Source of the DNA: Boseongicola sp. H5
GTDB lineage: Bacteria; Pseudomonadota; Alphaproteobacteria; Rhodobacterales; Rhodobacteraceae
Direction of reading: 5' to 3'
DNA length: 64,000 nucleotides
Assembly: GCA_020622165.1 (NCBI GenBank)
Contig: JACNMN010000003.1
Location: 331,703 to 395,702, forward strand
The notes beneath the pieces were generated by a model. The model saw only the letters and a program-made list of their open reading frames with translations, searched no databases and was not told where the DNA came from. The position numbers and the translations under genes are program-made. The stretch's first letter is position 1; the number at the start of each line of letters is the position of its first letter. Positions 37,805 through 48,913 of the stretch are shown here, piece after piece.

Positions 37805-38977
37805 GTGACCCCCGAGGCGCGATATGCCGCCGCGATGACCGTTCTGGACCGCTGGTTGCAGGATGTGCCCGTGGAAAAGGCGCTGACCGGGTGGGCCCGG
37901 GGCGCGCGATATGCCGGATCGAAAGACCGTGCCGCCGTGCGCGACCATGTGTTCGACGTGCTGCGCTGCAGGGGCCGCTGTGCGGCGCTTGGCGGGGCGG
38001 AGACCGGCCGCGGCCTTGTGCTTGGTCTGATCCGGCTGAACGGTCTGCCGCCGGAGGCGATCTTCACCGGACAGGGGTTCGCGCCGCCCGCGTTGAGCCC
38101 GGCCGAAGCCTCGACCCCCACGCCGGCGCCGGATGTTCTGGCCGATCTGCCCGGCTGGCTGTTGCCCGCGCTGCGGCAAAGCTTCGGCGCCGACCTGGCT
38201 GATCTGGCGCGCGCCATGGGGCAACGCGCGCCTGTGTATCTGCGGGCCAACCTTAGAAAAACCACGGTAGATGAAGCGGTTGCGCTGCTGATTTCAAGCG
38301 GGATCGGGGCCCGCGCCGTTCCTGGATGCGAGACCGCGATCGAGGTGATCTCCGGCGCGCGCGGTGTGCGCCACACGCAGGCCTATCTTGATGGGCTGGT
38401 GGAACTGCAGGATCTGTCGGTACAGCGGGCCTGCGCGGCGGTGGACTGGCCGGTGGACGGGCGCATTCTCGACTATTGCGCGGGCGGCGGCGGAAAGGCG
38501 CTGGCCATCGCCGCCCGATCCGATGCGGAGATATCAGTGCATGACGCCAATCCGGTGCGCATGGCCGATCTGCCCGCGCGGGCGGGCCGCGCCGGGGTTC
38601 GGCTGATTGCACGGAAAACATCCGCGCTCACAGGCGCGGGCCCGTTCGATCTGGTGCTTGCGGATGTTCCATGCTCCGGCAGCGGGACATGGCGGCGCGA
38701 TCCCGAAGCGAAATGGCGGCTGACGCCGGAGCGGCTGGCGGATCTGCGGCGACTGCAATCCGATATTCTGGATCGGGCCGCCCGGCTGGTTCGCCCCGGC
38801 GGATCGCTTGTCTACATGACCTGCTCGCTCCTGCAGTCGGAGAATGAGGAACAGGTTGAAGCCTTCCTTGCCTGCACGCCCGGCTGGGTTCTGACCGGGC
38901 GGCATATCGGGACCCCGCTGACCGCGTCGGACGGGTTTTTCATGGCCGAGTTGACGCAGGCCACCTCAACAGCTTAA
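37805..38977 (+). CDS. RsmB/NOP-family RNA (cytosine-5-)methyltransferase
   Basis: SAM-dependent m5C methyltransferase of 390 residues. N-terminal NusB-like region, then a SUN-family catalytic domain: ILDYCAGGGGKALA (SAM), the two cysteines DVPCSGSGTWRRDP and YMTCSLL, of which one forms the RNA adduct and one releases it. It begins with GTG at 37805; the frame has no nearby ATG. RsmB itself modifies C967 of 16S rRNA; divergence here leaves the exact site open. Confidence 0.85.
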   Translation: MTPEARYAAAMTVLDRWLQDVPVEKALTGWARGARYAGSKDRAAVRDHVFDVLRCRGRCAALGGAETGRGLVLGLIRLNGLPPEAIFTGQGFAPPALSPAEASTPTPAPDVLADLPGWLLPALRQSFGADLADLARAMGQRAPVYLRANLRKTTVDEAVALLISSGIGARAVPGCETAIEVISGARGVRHTQAYLDGLVELQDLSVQRACAAVDWPVDGRILDYCAGGGGKALAIAARSDAEISVHDANPVRMADLPARAGRAGVRLIARKTSALTGAGPFDLVLADVPCSGSGTWRRDPEAKWRLTPERLADLRRLQSDILDRAARLVRPGGSLVYMTCSLLQSENEEQVEAFLACTPGWVLTGRHIGTPLTASDGFFMAELTQATSTA

Positions 38978-39011
38978 AAATTTAGGAAAAGCTGGCGGTC
39001 GCACGCCGATT

Positions 39012-39026
39012 TTAAGACCCGTTTAA
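39012..39026. promoter_or_regulatory. CtrA-type box TTAA-N7-TTAA in the cckA promoter
   Basis: Perfect full consensus for the cell-cycle regulator CtrA, 49 bases before the GTG start. Placed as a -35 region, it would set transcription close to 39045-39055, downstream of the ATG at 39042. Confidence 0.7.
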
Positions 39027-39074
39027 GCATTTGATTGCGAAATGGGAGACACCGAATCGGATTGGAGGTTGACT

Positions 39075-41456
39075 GTGGCGGATCAGGCTTTGGAGCCCGG
39101 CAAGATGCGGGCTCCCCTCGGAACGGCCCCACGTCAGCCATGGCTGCTGTTCGGTATGGCCGCGATATGCGCCGCAGCCGGCTGGTTCGTGCCCTCCGCC
39201 CTCGGGGCGCTTTTGCTCTTTGCCGCGGCCGGCTCGATCGTGGTTCTGGCGCTGATGCTGATGGCGAAGACCTACGTTGGAAAATCCGGGGAGCGGCGCG
39301 CGCTGATACAGGCGATTTCGCTGATCGAGCTTGATCCGGCGCCATGTTTCTGCACCGACGAACAGGGGCTGGTTCTTGCCCAGAACATCTCCGCGACGGA
39401 CCGGTTCGGAGACCGCGCGGGCCAGCCCATGTCGCGCGCGCTCAGCGGCCTGCTTGCGAATGCGCCGGCGGTGGTGTTCCGGCAGGAGACCGCCCTGTCG
39501 CGCACAAAGATGGCGCGGGAAACCGTCGTGACCCGCAAGGGCCATGTCCGGGTTACGGCCTATCGCGTCGGAAAGGGAACGCTCTGGCGGCTGGATGAAA
39601 GCGTCGAGAGCACCAATCGCAGCGGCGATCACATCGCCCTGCCGATGATGGTGGTCAGCCAGAATGACACGATCCTGTCGATGAACGATGCGATGCGCGA
39701 CACGCTCGGGCGCCGCGCGCGCAGCCTGTCGCAGGTTTTCAGGCAACTGCCCCTGATCTCCGGCCAGCGGCGGACCCTGCGGACCGAAACGGGCACGATC
39801 GACGTGACCCCGGTCGAAATCAAGGCCGGCGATGGGCGGCGCGAGATTTATCTGGTGCCCGCCTGCGTCAGTGGCAGCATCGGGGATGAGGGCGTGGCGG
39901 CCCGCGCGTTCGAGGCGTTGCCTGTCGCGCTTGTCCATATCGGCAGCGATGGCGAGGTTCTGGCCTTCAACCAGCATGCGCAGACGCTTCTGGGCCTTTC
40001 GCCCGGGGAGGGGCCGTTTCTGTCGAACCTCGTGGAGGGGCTTGGCCGCCCCGTCGAAGACTGGATCCGCGACACGCTGGAGGAACGCATTCCCAACCGG
40101 CCCGAGGTGGTGCGCGCCAAACGCCGGGACGAGGATTGCTTCCTGCAGATCACCCTTGGACGCATCGCCACGAGCAAGGGCCCGTCGCTGCTTGCGGTGA
40201 TGCATGACGCGACCGAGTTGAAGACGCTGGAGCAGCAATTCGTCCAGAGCCAGAAAATGCAGGCCATCGGCGAACTGGCCGGTGGCGTGGCCCATGATTT
40301 CAACAACCTCTTGACCGCGATCACGGGGCATTGCGACCTGCTGCTGCTGCGCCACGATCAGGGCGATCCGGATTACGGGGATCTCGTGCAGATCAACCAG
40401 AACGCCAACCGCGCGGCCAGCCTGGTGGGGCAATTGCTGGCCTTCTCCCGGAAACAGACGCTGCAGCCCGAGCTTCTCGACCTGCGCGACACGATGGGCG
40501 ACCTCACCCATCTTCTGAACCGGCTGGTGGGCGAAAAGGTGCAACTGCATCTGTCCCATGACCCGGCCCTGCTGCCGATCCGGGCCGATTCCCGCCAGCT
40601 CGATCAGGTGATGATGAACCTTGTGGTGAACGCGCGCGATGCAATGCCCGATGGCGGCGCGATCCATGTGGAGACCCGGATGGTACGGCTCCGCGAAGCG
40701 CTCAGCCGGGATGAGGCGGTGGTGCCGCCCGGGCAATATGTCTCGATCACGGTCCGGGATGAGGGCTCGGGGATCCCCCCCGACAAGGTCAGACGGATAT
40801 TCGAGCCGTTTTACACCACGAAAGGCGTCGGCGAGGGCACGGGCCTTGGGTTGTCCATGGTCTACGGGATCATCAAGCAGACGGGGGGCTACATCTTCGT
40901 TGACAGCGAGATCGGCAAGGGCACGACCTTCACGATCTACTGTCCGGCCCATGACCATCCGGCGGCGGAGGAGACACCCGTTCCATCGGAGCGTCCGGCG
41001 GCGGCGGTTCCGGAGCAGCTAGCACAGCCGCCCGCGCCGGCAGAGCCGGAAACGCCCGAACCGGAGCAGGATACCGGTCCGGCCGCGCCGGGTGACGGGG
41101 TCGTTCTGCTGGTCGAAGACGAGGCCCCGGTGCGCGCCTTCGCCTCCCGCGCTCTGCGGCTGCGCGGATATACGGTGCTGGAGGCGGAAAATGCGGAGGA
41201 GGCGCTGGAAACGCTGCGCGATTCGGCGCTCTCCGTGGATGTCTTCGTGACCGATGTGGTGATGCCCGGAATGGACGGCCCAAGCTGGGTGCGCCTTGCG
41301 CTGAAGGACCGGCCTGGTGTGAAGGTCGTGTTCGTCTCGGGCTATGCGGAGGACGCGCTGGACAAGACCAGTGAAGAGATCCCGAATTCCGTCTTCCTGC
41401 CCAAGCCGTTCTCGCTCTCGGATCTGACGGCGACGGTGCAGCGCCAGTTGCATTGA
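39075..41456 (+). CDS. cckA: Hybrid sensor histidine kinase CckA
   Basis: Head of the CckA-ChpT-CtrA phosphorelay, which in Rhodobacterales controls motility, gene transfer agents and cell-cycle traits. 793 residues: two membrane helices near the N-terminus (about 20-65), PAS-like regions, the dimerisation box with phospho-acceptor His407 ([17 protein letters not shown]), the ATPase domain ([36 protein letters not shown]), a Pro/Glu-rich linker, and a receiver domain with Asp727 ([11 protein letters not shown]). I choose GTG 39075 because GGAGG lies six bases upstream and the CtrA box lies at promoter distance; the ATG at 39042 has no ribosome site. Confidence 0.9.
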   Translation: MADQALEPGKMRAPLGTAPRQPWLLFGMAAICAAAGWFVPSALGALLLFAAAGSIVVLALMLMAKTYVGKSGERRALIQAISLIELDPAPCFCTDEQGLVLAQNISATDRFGDRAGQPMSRALSGLLANAPAVVFRQETALSRTKMARETVVTRKGHVRVTAYRVGKGTLWRLDESVESTNRSGDHIALPMMVVSQNDTILSMNDAMRDTLGRRARSLSQVFRQLPLISGQRRTLRTETGTIDVTPVEIKAGDGRREIYLVPACVSGSIGDEGVAARAFEALPVALVHIGSDGEVLAFNQHAQTLLGLSPGEGPFLSNLVEGLGRPVEDWIRDTLEERIPNRPEVVRAKRRDEDCFLQITLGRIATSKGPSLLAVMHDATELKTLEQQFVQSQKMQAIGELAGGVAHDFNNLLTAITGHCDLLLLRHDQGDPDYGDLVQINQNANRAASLVGQLLAFSRKQTLQPELLDLRDTMGDLTHLLNRLVGEKVQLHLSHDPALLPIRADSRQLDQVMMNLVVNARDAMPDGGAIHVETRMVRLREALSRDEAVVPPGQYVSITVRDEGSGIPPDKVRRIFEPFYTTKGVGEGTGLGLSMVYGIIKQTGGYIFVDSEIGKGTTFTIYCPAHDHPAAEETPVPSERPAAAVPEQLAQPPAPAEPETPEPEQDTGPAAPGDGVVLLVEDEAPVRAFASRALRLRGYTVLEAENAEEALETLRDSALSVDVFVTDVVMPGMDGPSWVRLALKDRPGVKVVFVSGYAEDALDKTSEEIPNSVFLPKPFSLSDLTATVQRQLH

Positions 41457-41514
41457 GCCAGCGCCCGGCCGATGGCCGGCCACGCCGCCATGACCATGGG
41501 CCTGAGGTATCGAA

Positions 41515-42120
41515 CTAGGGTCGCTGTTCCGTGAGCCAGGCCCAGAGATCGAACTCCGCCGAGCGTTCGCTGCGCAGCCGTTTCTCCAGTTTCGGGGACA
41601 GGTTCACCGCCATTTCGGGAGAAACGTTGCGCCGGGGCAGGGCGAGATCCGCGCCGAACCGGGTTTCGAGGAAATCGACCGCGTCGTCCAGCCGGTCATA
41701 GCGAAACAGATGAGTAACTCCGCAGGCCGCATCCCCGTCGCGCAGAAACCGGGCCTGTGATCCGATATTGGCGAATGCGGGCGGATTGTCCGTCAGCCAG
41801 GCGGTGACGAACCCGTCAAAATCGACCCCCCCGGTCGAGTTGTCCTTGCCGGCCAGTTGCGGGCGGCGGCGGTACCGATACCAGCTGTCGAGCCAGGATA
41901 CGGGCTCGCGCATCACCGCCATGGTCTCCATTTCATGGCGGCCGCGCTGTTCGAAGAATCCCGCAAGCATGTTGCGGTAGCGGCTGACGGAGACATGTTT
42001 CATGCCCGGCGGATCGAGGATCGCGGCGCTGGCATGGGGCAGCAATGCCGCCTCCAACGCCGTCGTGCCGGTTTTCGGCACCGCAAAAAGAACCAGTTTT
42101 TGCTTCCAGAACAATAACAT
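41515..42120 (-). CDS. Sulfotransferase family protein
   Basis: Protein of about 201 residues. The N-terminal strand-loop FAVPKTGTTALEAAL fits the PAPS 5'-phosphosulfate loop of sulfotransferases, and MREPVSWLDSWYRYR fits the 3'-phosphate region, so sulfuryl transfer from PAPS to an acceptor is expected. Starts GTG 42126 and ATG 42120 are both possible. It lies convergently with cckA and back-to-back with recA. Acceptor unknown; related small proteins in roseobacters are often near surface-glycan genes, not seen here. Confidence 0.72.
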   Translation of the reverse strand: MLLFWKQKLVLFAVPKTGTTALEAALLPHASAAILDPPGMKHVSVSRYRNMLAGFFEQRGRHEMETMAVMREPVSWLDSWYRYRRRPQLAGKDNSTGGVDFDGFVTAWLTDNPPAFANIGSQARFLRDGDAACGVTHLFRYDRLDDAVDFLETRFGADLALPRRNVSPEMAVNLSPKLEKRLRSERSAEFDLWAWLTEQRP

Positions 42121-42211
42121 GATCACACCCCTGACTGATTTTTCCTACGCTAACCGGTTCTTAACCCTTCCGGGAAAAAACTTGGCTCTACAAGATTTCA
42201 CTTGAAATGTT

Positions 42212-42241
42212 CTCTTTTTGTGCGCATCACCAACATAGAAC
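42212..42241 (+). promoter_or_regulatory. recA promoter, -35 TTGAAA / -10 TAGAAC
   Basis: TTGAAA at 42212-42217 and TAGAAC at 42236-42241 are separated by 18 bases. The -10 element overlaps the SOS box, as expected for a LexA-repressed promoter. Confidence 0.6.
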
Positions 42242-42252
42242 AAGAGGCGAAC
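42238..42252. promoter_or_regulatory. Alphaproteobacterial SOS box GAAC-N7-GAAC
   Basis: Perfect direct repeat GAAC-N7-GAAC, the reverse complement of GTTC-N7-GTTC bound by alphaproteobacterial LexA. It overlaps the recA -10 element. Confidence 0.85.
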
Positions 42253-42304
42253 ACAGAGCATCATTGCCGCCCCCATGGCGGTATGAAATAAGGGATCAAC
42301 ACTC

Positions 42305-43387
42305 ATGGCAATGGCGAACATTCTGGACATGACCGACCGAAAATCCGCGGATAAGCAAAAGGCGCTCGACAGTGCGCTGGCCCAGATCGAACGCCAGTTC
42401 GGCAAGGGCTCGATCATGAAGCTGGGTGGCGAAAACGTCATCAAGGATATCGAGGCGACCTCCACCGGGTCTCTCGGTCTGGACATCGCGCTCGGCATCG
42501 GCGGTCTGCCGAAAGGCCGGGTGATCGAGATCTACGGGCCGGAAAGCTCGGGCAAGACAACGCTCACGCTGCACGCGGTGGCCGAGGAGCAGAAAAAGGG
42601 CGGTGTCTGCGCCTTTGTCGATGCCGAACATGCGCTTGATCCGCAATATGCCCGGAAATTGGGCGTGGATCTGGATGAGTTGCTGATCAGCCAGCCCGAC
42701 ACCGGGGAACAGGCGCTGGAGATTGTCGATACGCTGGTGCGCTCCGGCGCGGTCAGCATGGTGGTTGTCGATTCAGTCGCCGCCCTGACCCCGAAATCGG
42801 AACTGGAAGGCGACATGGGCGACAGTTCGGTCGGTGTGCATGCCCGGCTGATGAGCCAGGCGATGCGAAAGCTGACCGGGTCGATCAGCCGGTCCAACTG
42901 CATGGTGATCTTCATCAACCAGATCCGCATGAAGATCGGCGTGATGTTTGGCAGCCCCGAAACCACGACCGGCGGCAACGCGCTGAAATTCTATTCCTCG
43001 GTCCGTCTGGACATCCGCCGGATCGGCGCGATCAAGGACCGTGACGAGGTGGTCGGCAACGCAACCCGCGTGAAGGTGGTGAAAAACAAGGTGGCGCCGC
43101 CTTTCAAGCAGGTCGAGTTCGACATCATGTACGGCGAAGGCATCTCCAAGACCGGCGAGTTGCTGGATCTGGGCAACAAGGCCGGCGTGGTGGAGAAATC
43201 CGGCTCGTGGTTCTCCTATGGCGACGAGCGCATCGGTCAGGGACGCGAGAACGCCAAGCAGTTTCTGAAAGACAACCCCAAGATCGCGCTGGAGATCGAA
43301 GACAAGATCCGCGCGGCCCATGGTCTGGATTTCGATCTGGCCCCGGGTGATCCCGTGGCCGATGACGAGGACATGATCGAGGACTAG
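42305..43387 (+). CDS. recA: Recombinase A
   Basis: Strand-exchange protein and LexA coprotease, 360 residues. Walker [10 protein letters not shown] spans residues 78-86; [20 protein letters not shown] holds Walker B and the L1 region start; [20 protein letters not shown] leads into the L2 DNA-binding loop; the acidic C-terminal tail is present ([12 protein letters not shown]). The ATG at 42305 is used; a second ATG two codons later is also possible. Its promoter carries the SOS box, and a terminator stands downstream. Confidence 0.97.
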   Translation: MAMANILDMTDRKSADKQKALDSALAQIERQFGKGSIMKLGGENVIKDIEATSTGSLGLDIALGIGGLPKGRVIEIYGPESSGKTTLTLHAVAEEQKKGGVCAFVDAEHALDPQYARKLGVDLDELLISQPDTGEQALEIVDTLVRSGAVSMVVVDSVAALTPKSELEGDMGDSSVGVHARLMSQAMRKLTGSISRSNCMVIFINQIRMKIGVMFGSPETTTGGNALKFYSSVRLDIRRIGAIKDRDEVVGNATRVKVVKNKVAPPFKQVEFDIMYGEGISKTGELLDLGNKAGVVEKSGSWFSYGDERIGQGRENAKQFLKDNPKIALEIEDKIRAAHGLDFDLAPGDPVADDEDMIED

Positions 43388-43475
43388 GCCAGTGGCGACG
43401 CGCCCGGCACGGCCCGAGCGCGCCTTGTCCCGAAAGCCCCCCGGCCCAGGGTCGGGGGTCCGGCATATCCCCCGG

Positions 43476-43505
43476 AAAGGCATCGCGGTGGCGGTGCCTT
43501 TTCTT
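43476..43505 (+). terminator. Rho-independent terminator after recA
   Basis: An 11-bp stem AAAGGCATCGC/GCGGTGCCTTT (one T-G pair) with loop GGTG is followed by a T-rich stretch TTCTTC. It lies 88 bases after the recA stop. Confidence 0.8.
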
Positions 43506-43600
43506 CTGTGATCGCCGGGCCCGATTGGCCTGTGGACAGGGCCGTGCGGCAAGGCTACATCCCTCTAACGCGCGATCCGCCACTCCAGAAGAGACGTCAC

Positions 43601-46261
43601 ATGGCCAGCCTGAACGATATCCGCACGACCTTCCTCGACTATTTTGGCCGGAACGGGCACGAGATTGTCGAAAGCTCCCCGCTTGTGCCGCGCAATGACC
43701 CCACGATGATGTTCGCCAATTCGGGGATGGTTCAGTTCAAGAATGTCTTCACCGGGCTGGAACACCGCGACTATACCCGCGCGGCCTCCAGCCAGAAATG
43801 CGTGCGCGCGGGCGGCAAGCACAACGATCTGGATAATGTCGGCTATACGGCGCGGCATCATACCTTCTTCGAGATGCTGGGCAATTTCAGCTTCGGCGAC
43901 TATTTCAAGAACGAGGCCATCCCCTATGCCTGGGAGCTGATCACCCGGGATTTCGGGATCGACAGGACCCGTTTGCTGGCCACGGTCTACCATACCGACG
44001 ACGAGGCGTTCGAGGTCTGGAAAAAGGTGGGCGTGCCCGAAGACAGGATCATCCGCATCCCGACCCATGACAATTTCTGGCAGATGGGCCCCACCGGGCC
44101 TTGCGGCCCCTGCACCGAGATCTTCTACGATCACGGCGATCATATCTGGGGCGGCCCGCCGGGCTCGCCCGAGGAGGATGGCGACCGGTTCATCGAGATC
44201 TGGAACATCGTCTTCATGCAGAACGAGCAGTTTGCCGACGGCTCCATGGTGCCGCTGGAGATGCAGTCGATCGATACGGGCATGGGCCTGGAGCGGATCG
44301 GGGCGCTGTTGCAGGGCAAGCATGACAATTACGATACCGACCTGATGCGCAGCCTGATCGAGGCCTCCGCCCATGCCACATCCGTGGATCCGGACGGCCC
44401 GAAGAACGTGCATCACCGGGTGATCGCGGACCATCTTCGCTCAACCTCGTTCCTGATCGCCGACGGGGTGATGCCGTCGAACGAGGGCCGCGGCTATGTG
44501 CTGCGCCGGATCATGCGCCGGGCCATGCGCCATGCGCATCTTCTGGGCGCGCAGGATCCGCTGATGTATCGCCTCGTTCCGGCGCTGGTCGCGCAGATGG
44601 GTCAGGCCTATCCGGAACTGGGCCGCGCGCAGGCGCTGATCACCGAGACGTTGAAGCTTGAGGAAGAGCGGTTTCGCGCGACCCTGGACCGGGGGTTGCG
44701 CCTGTTGGACGAGGCGTTGGATGACCTGCCCGAGGAGGCGCATCTGCCCGGTGAAACGGCCTTCAAGCTTTATGACACCTATGGCTTCCCGCTCGATCTG
44801 ACGCAGGACGCGCTGCGCGAAAAGGGCCGCGTGGTCGATGTGGACGGGTTCGATGCAGCGATGGCCGAACAGAAGGCCAAGGCGCGGGCCGCCTGGGTCG
44901 GGTCCGGTGAGACGGCGGATGCCAAGATCTGGTTCGATCTGGCCGACGAGCACGGCGCGACCGAATTCCTCGGCTATGACACCGAAATCGCGGAGGGGCA
45001 GATCCTGGCCCTGGTCAGCGACGGTGCGCCCGTTGAGACGGCCAAGGCCGGAGAGCGTATCGCGATCGTGCTGAACCAGACGCCGTTTTATGCCGAAGCG
45101 GGCGGTCAGGTGGGGGACAGCGGCACCCTCAGGTCCGAAACCGGGCAGGCGCGGATCACCGACACACGGAAGGCCGGCAATCTGTTCCTGCATATGGCGG
45201 AGGTCACCGAGGGCGAGATCGCCCGCGGCAAGGCGGCAGTGCTTGAGGTCGATCACGCACGGCGCGACACGATCCGGGCCAACCATTCGGCCACGCATCT
45301 GCTGCACGAGGCGTTGCGGCGGGCGCTTGGCGACCACGTGGCTCAGCGCGGCAGCCTGAACGCGCCCGACCGGCTGCGCTTCGACTTCAGTCATTCCAAG
45401 GCGCTGAGCCTCGCCGAGCTGAAGCGGGTGGAGGACGAGGTGAACGCCTTCATTCGCCAGAACGCCCCCGTCGAAACGCGGATCATGACGCCGGATGCGG
45501 CCCGTGACCTCGGCGCGCAGGCGCTGTTTGGCGAGAAATACGGCGACGAGGTCCGCGTGGTGTCCATGGGCATGCTGGACGGCTCGGGCAAGGGCACGGA
45601 CAAGCGGACCTATTCGATCGAGCTTTGCGGCGGCACCCATGTGCGCCAGACCGGCGATATCGGCGTGTTCGTGACGCTTGGCGACAGCGCCTCCAGCGCC
45701 GGGGTGCGCCGGATCGAGGCGCTGACCGGGGCGGCGGCGTTCGAATATCTGTCGGGGCAGGATCGACGGCTGGCGGAGGTGGCTCTGGCGCTGAAAGCCC
45801 CGGCGGGCGAGGTTCTGGACCGTGTCGCGGCCCTGCAGGAGGAGCGCAAGAGCCTTGCCAATGAGGTGGCGCAGCTTCGCAAGCAACTGGCGATGAGCGG
45901 CGGGGCAGGTGCCCCCGCGCCCGAAGCGCGCGAGATCAACGGCATTGCCCTCCACGCGCAGCTTTTGCAGGGCGTCACCGGCAAGGATCTGCCCGGCCTC
46001 GTGGATGAGCACAAGGCCCGGCTCGGCTCCGGTGCGGTTCTGCTGATCGCCGATGCGGGCGGCAAGGCCGCCGTGGCCGCCGGTGTGACCGATGATCTGA
46101 CCGGACGGCTGAGCGCGGTCGATCTGGTCCGCGCGGCGGTCCCCGAACTGGGCGGCAAGGGGGGGGGCGGACGGCCCGACCTGGCCCAGGGCGGCGGCGC
46201 GGATGCCAGCAAGGCATCTGCCGCGATCAAGGCCGCCGAGGCCGTTTTGCAAGGAGTATAG
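43601..46261 (+). CDS. alaS: Alanyl-tRNA synthetase
   Basis: Class II synthetase of 886 residues. The N-terminal aminoacylation domain runs from [12 protein letters not shown] through motif 2 ([16 protein letters not shown]) and motif 3 (GMGLERI). The editing domain has the Zn ligands HSATHLLH and CGGTH. The C-terminal C-Ala oligomerisation domain ends with a glycine-rich run ([17 protein letters not shown]). The ATG at 43601 gives the conserved N-terminus; the frame to 43508 adds residues without similarity. Confidence 0.97.
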   Translation: MASLNDIRTTFLDYFGRNGHEIVESSPLVPRNDPTMMFANSGMVQFKNVFTGLEHRDYTRAASSQKCVRAGGKHNDLDNVGYTARHHTFFEMLGNFSFGDYFKNEAIPYAWELITRDFGIDRTRLLATVYHTDDEAFEVWKKVGVPEDRIIRIPTHDNFWQMGPTGPCGPCTEIFYDHGDHIWGGPPGSPEEDGDRFIEIWNIVFMQNEQFADGSMVPLEMQSIDTGMGLERIGALLQGKHDNYDTDLMRSLIEASAHATSVDPDGPKNVHHRVIADHLRSTSFLIADGVMPSNEGRGYVLRRIMRRAMRHAHLLGAQDPLMYRLVPALVAQMGQAYPELGRAQALITETLKLEEERFRATLDRGLRLLDEALDDLPEEAHLPGETAFKLYDTYGFPLDLTQDALREKGRVVDVDGFDAAMAEQKAKARAAWVGSGETADAKIWFDLADEHGATEFLGYDTEIAEGQILALVSDGAPVETAKAGERIAIVLNQTPFYAEAGGQVGDSGTLRSETGQARITDTRKAGNLFLHMAEVTEGEIARGKAAVLEVDHARRDTIRANHSATHLLHEALRRALGDHVAQRGSLNAPDRLRFDFSHSKALSLAELKRVEDEVNAFIRQNAPVETRIMTPDAARDLGAQALFGEKYGDEVRVVSMGMLDGSGKGTDKRTYSIELCGGTHVRQTGDIGVFVTLGDSASSAGVRRIEALTGAAAFEYLSGQDRRLAEVALALKAPAGEVLDRVAALQEERKSLANEVAQLRKQLAMSGGAGAPAPEAREINGIALHAQLLQGVTGKDLPGLVDEHKARLGSGAVLLIADAGGKAAVAAGVTDDLTGRLSAVDLVRAAVPELGGKGGGGRPDLAQGGGADASKASAAIKAAEAVLQGV

Positions 46262-46264
46262 CCG

Positions 46265-46555
46265 ATGCCCGGAGCATTCTGGATTGCCCATGTCACCGTC
46301 ACCGACGAGGAGGCGTATATGAAATATGCCGCCATCGCGACCGAGGCGATTGCCGAACATGGCGGGACGTTTCTGGCCCGCGGGGGGCGGGCGGTACAGA
46401 AGGAAGGGCGTGCCCATCCGCGCAATGTGGTGGCGCGGTTCCCCAGCCTTGAAGCGGCGGAAACCTGTTATAATTCAGACCGGTATCAGGAAGCGTTGAG
46501 CTTTGCGCAAGGCGCGTCCGAACGGGATCTGGTGCTGGTCGAAGCGCTGGATTGA
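46265..46555 (+). CDS. DUF1330 family protein
   Basis: Small ferredoxin-like-fold (dimeric alpha-beta barrel) protein of 96 residues: AFWIAHVTVTDEEAYMKYAA at the start and the conserved VVARFPSLEAAETCYNSDRYQ near the end. It begins 3 bases after the alaS stop with GGAG upstream, so it is cotranscribed. Function unknown; members are small oligomeric proteins without an assigned reaction. Confidence 0.85.
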   Translation: MPGAFWIAHVTVTDEEAYMKYAAIATEAIAEHGGTFLARGGRAVQKEGRAHPRNVVARFPSLEAAETCYNSDRYQEALSFAQGASERDLVLVEALD

Positions 46556-46699
46556 GCGCCGGTCCTTCACTGGGCGTTGCCGACCGCTTGCGCCAGATCG
46601 GCGGGGGCGGCGACGCTGACGGCCTGGCGCGCCGAATGAGGGCGAGCCGGATTTGCCGCTGGGCCCGGGTGCGACGAGATCAGGGGGCGCCCGCGGCCA

Positions 46700-47158
46700 T
46701 CACAGGGGCAGGGCGAGGGTATCCTTCAGCTCTTCCATCACGAAGCTGGCGGACACGTCGTTGAGCTCCACCTTCCGGATCAGCCGCTGATACAGTCGGT
46801 CGTAATCCGCGACATCGGCCACGCGCGCGCGGATCAGATAGTCGAGATCGCCGGTCATCCGGTAGACGCCGAGGATCTCCGGCATTTCCAGCACGGCGCG
46901 GCCGAATTTCTCCAGCCAGTCCGCGTCGTGGCGCGCCGCATGGACCTGAATGAAGACCATCAGGCCAAAGCCCAGTTTTGCGGGGTCGAGCAGCGCCACT
47001 CGCCCGGTGATGACACCGCGTGTCTCCAGCGCGCGGACACGGCGCCAGCAGGCATTGCGCGACAGGCCCACCCTTGCCCCCAACTCTTCCAGTGCGATAT
47101 CGGCCTCGCGTTGCAGAACGCTCAGGATTCGACGATCCGTTTCATCAAATGTCTCCAT
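46700..47158 (-). CDS. Lrp/AsnC family transcriptional regulator
   Basis: Protein of 152 residues with an N-terminal AsnC-type helix-turn-helix (DRRILSVLQREADIALEELG, LSRNACWRRVRALETRGVI) and a C-terminal RAM domain (TGDLDYLIRARVADVADYDRL) that binds amino acid effectors and builds octamers. ATG at 47158 gives the usual family N-terminus. It is divergent from the DUF6356 gene; the shared 117-base gap may hold its own site. Effector unknown. Confidence 0.88.
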   Translation of the reverse strand: METFDETDRRILSVLQREADIALEELGARVGLSRNACWRRVRALETRGVITGRVALLDPAKLGFGLMVFIQVHAARHDADWLEKFGRAVLEMPEILGVYRMTGDLDYLIRARVADVADYDRLYQRLIRKVELNDVSASFVMEELKDTLALPL

Positions 47159-47275
47159 AATTGCGGATATACCGTGCATATCTCCCGAAATCACGCAAAA
47201 TCCGCATGGATATGGGAGGCATTCTCTCTCCATGCCGGTCATGATTGGCCTTGCGACAGGACATGGAGGACCGAA

Positions 47276-47482
47276 ATGATCACGCGTATCTTTCTGAGCC
47301 ATCCGCAGGATGTGGACGAAACCTATCTGCAACACGCGGCCTTTGCCGGAAAATTCGCGGGCCGTCTGTTTCTGGCAAGCTGCGCCGCGGCGGTTCATGC
47401 AGTGATCCCGTGCCTGTTCGAGAAAACCGCCAGCCGGATCACCGCCGAGCTTTATGCCAAGACCCATAATCGCGGGCAGTAG
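47276..47482 (+). CDS. Small DUF6356-like protein
   Basis: Protein of 68 residues. It has a central hydrophobic segment (GRLFLASCAAAVHAVIPCLF, about residues 29-48) and the end TASRITAELYAKTHNRGQ. It resembles a small alphaproteobacterial family of unknown function with a single membrane-like helix. GGAGG lies before the ATG at 47276. Divergent from the Lrp regulator, which may control it. Confidence 0.68.
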   Translation: MITRIFLSHPQDVDETYLQHAAFAGKFAGRLFLASCAAAVHAVIPCLFEKTASRITAELYAKTHNRGQ

Positions 47483-47565
47483 CCGGCTGTCTGCCGCCGT
47501 TACCCGGATGCAGGCCGTGTGACCACCCACCGGCCGCGCGCCTGCGTGGCCAGTCCGAGCGGCAA

Positions 47566-47599
47566 TAAGAAAGGCCGCCCTGCGGAGCAAAGCGGCCTT
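47566..47599 (-). terminator. Rho-independent terminator after icd
   Basis: On the minus strand, an 8-bp stem AAGGCCGC/GCGGCCTT is followed by TTCTTATT. It lies 27 bases past the icd stop. Confidence 0.78.
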
Positions 47600-47625
47600 C
47601 TGTCATGTTTCGTGGCGGGCGCGGA

Positions 47626-48840
47626 TCAGCCGGCCAGCGCCTTGTTCAGGTTCTCATCAACCTTCTCAAGGAAGCCCATCGTGGTCAGCCATTTCTGATC
47701 GGGGCCGACCAGCAGCGCCAGGTCCTTGGTCATGTCGCCGCTTTCCACGGTATCCACGATCACTTTCTCCAGCGTTTCGGCGAAGTTCTTCAGCGCGTCG
47801 TTCCCATCGAGCTTGGCGCGGTGCTTGAGCCCGCCGGTCCAGGCGAAAATCGACGCGATGGAGTTGGTGGAGGTCTCCTTGCCTGCCTGATGCTGCCGGT
47901 AGTGCCGGGTGACGGTGCCATGTGCGGCCTCCGCCTCGACGATCTTGCCGTCGGGCGTCATCAACTGGGAGGTCATCAGACCAAGGGAGCCGAACCCCTG
48001 CGCAACGGTGTCGGACTGCACGTCGCCGTCATAGTTCTTGCAGGCCCAGACAAACCCACCGGACCATTTCATGGCCGAAGCCACCATGTCGTCGATCAGG
48101 CGGTGTTCATAGGTGATGCCCGCCGCTTCGAACTTGTCCTTGAACTCCTCGTCAAAGACCTTCTGGAACAGGATCATGAACTGGCCGTCATACTGTTTCA
48201 GAATGGTGTTCTTGGTCGAGAGATAGACAGGCCAGCCAAGCGACAGGCCATAGTTCATCGACGCCCGCGCGAAATCGATGATCGACTGGTCGAGGTTGTA
48301 CATGCCCATGTAGACGCCGGAGGACGGGGCCTTGAACACCTCGCGCTCATCCACGGTGCCGTCATCGCCGACGAATTTCATCGTCAGCGTGCCGGGGCCG
48401 GGGAATTTCATGTCCGTCGCGCGATACTGGTCGCCATAGGCGTGCCGGCCGATCACGATGGGTTGGGTCCAGCCCGGCACCAAGCGCGGCACATTCCGGC
48501 AGATGATCGGCGCGCGGAAAACGACGCCGCCCAGGATGTTGCGGATCGTCCCGTTTGGGCTGCGCCACATCTTTTTCAGGCCGAACTCCTCGACCCGCGC
48601 CTCATCGGGGGTGATGGTCGCGCATTTGACGGCGACGCCGACCTCCTTGGTCTTCTCGGCCGCGTCGATGGTGATCTGGTCTTCGGTCCGGTCCCGCTCT
48701 TCGATGCCGAGATCGTAGTAGAGCAGATCCACGTCCAGATAGGGCAGGATCAGCTTTTTCTTGATGAAATCCCAGATGATCCGGGTCATCTCATCGCCAT
48801 CCATTTCAACGATTGGGTTGTCTACCTTGATTTTCGACAT
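47626..48840 (-). CDS. icd: Isocitrate dehydrogenase, NADP-dependent
   Basis: TCA-cycle enzyme of 404 residues, of the eukaryote-like homodimeric group (IDH subfamily II): [45 protein letters not shown], and [20 protein letters not shown] with the metal-binding Asp residues. [23 protein letters not shown] is the conserved cofactor stretch. Upstream, an AGAGGGA site precedes the ATG. A tandem TGTATACCG repeat lies about 75-95 bases upstream. Confidence 0.96.
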   Translation of the reverse strand: MSKIKVDNPIVEMDGDEMTRIIWDFIKKKLILPYLDVDLLYYDLGIEERDRTEDQITIDAAEKTKEVGVAVKCATITPDEARVEEFGLKKMWRSPNGTIRNILGGVVFRAPIICRNVPRLVPGWTQPIVIGRHAYGDQYRATDMKFPGPGTLTMKFVGDDGTVDEREVFKAPSSGVYMGMYNLDQSIIDFARASMNYGLSLGWPVYLSTKNTILKQYDGQFMILFQKVFDEEFKDKFEAAGITYEHRLIDDMVASAMKWSGGFVWACKNYDGDVQSDTVAQGFGSLGLMTSQLMTPDGKIVEAEAAHGTVTRHYRQHQAGKETSTNSIASIFAWTGGLKHRAKLDGNDALKNFAETLEKVIVDTVESGDMTKDLALLVGPDQKWLTTMGFLEKVDENLNKALAG

Positions 48841-48913
48841 CTGGCGTCCCTCTGTTCTTCGGTGAATCGCATCTTGCGCGCGGTCTAGCGGATCATGCGG
48901 CCGCAGGGAAGTG

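Noticed and set aside
42209..42233. GTTC-N7-GTGC before recA as a second SOS box
   Set aside because: One base differs from consensus and the perfect box at 42238 explains regulation.
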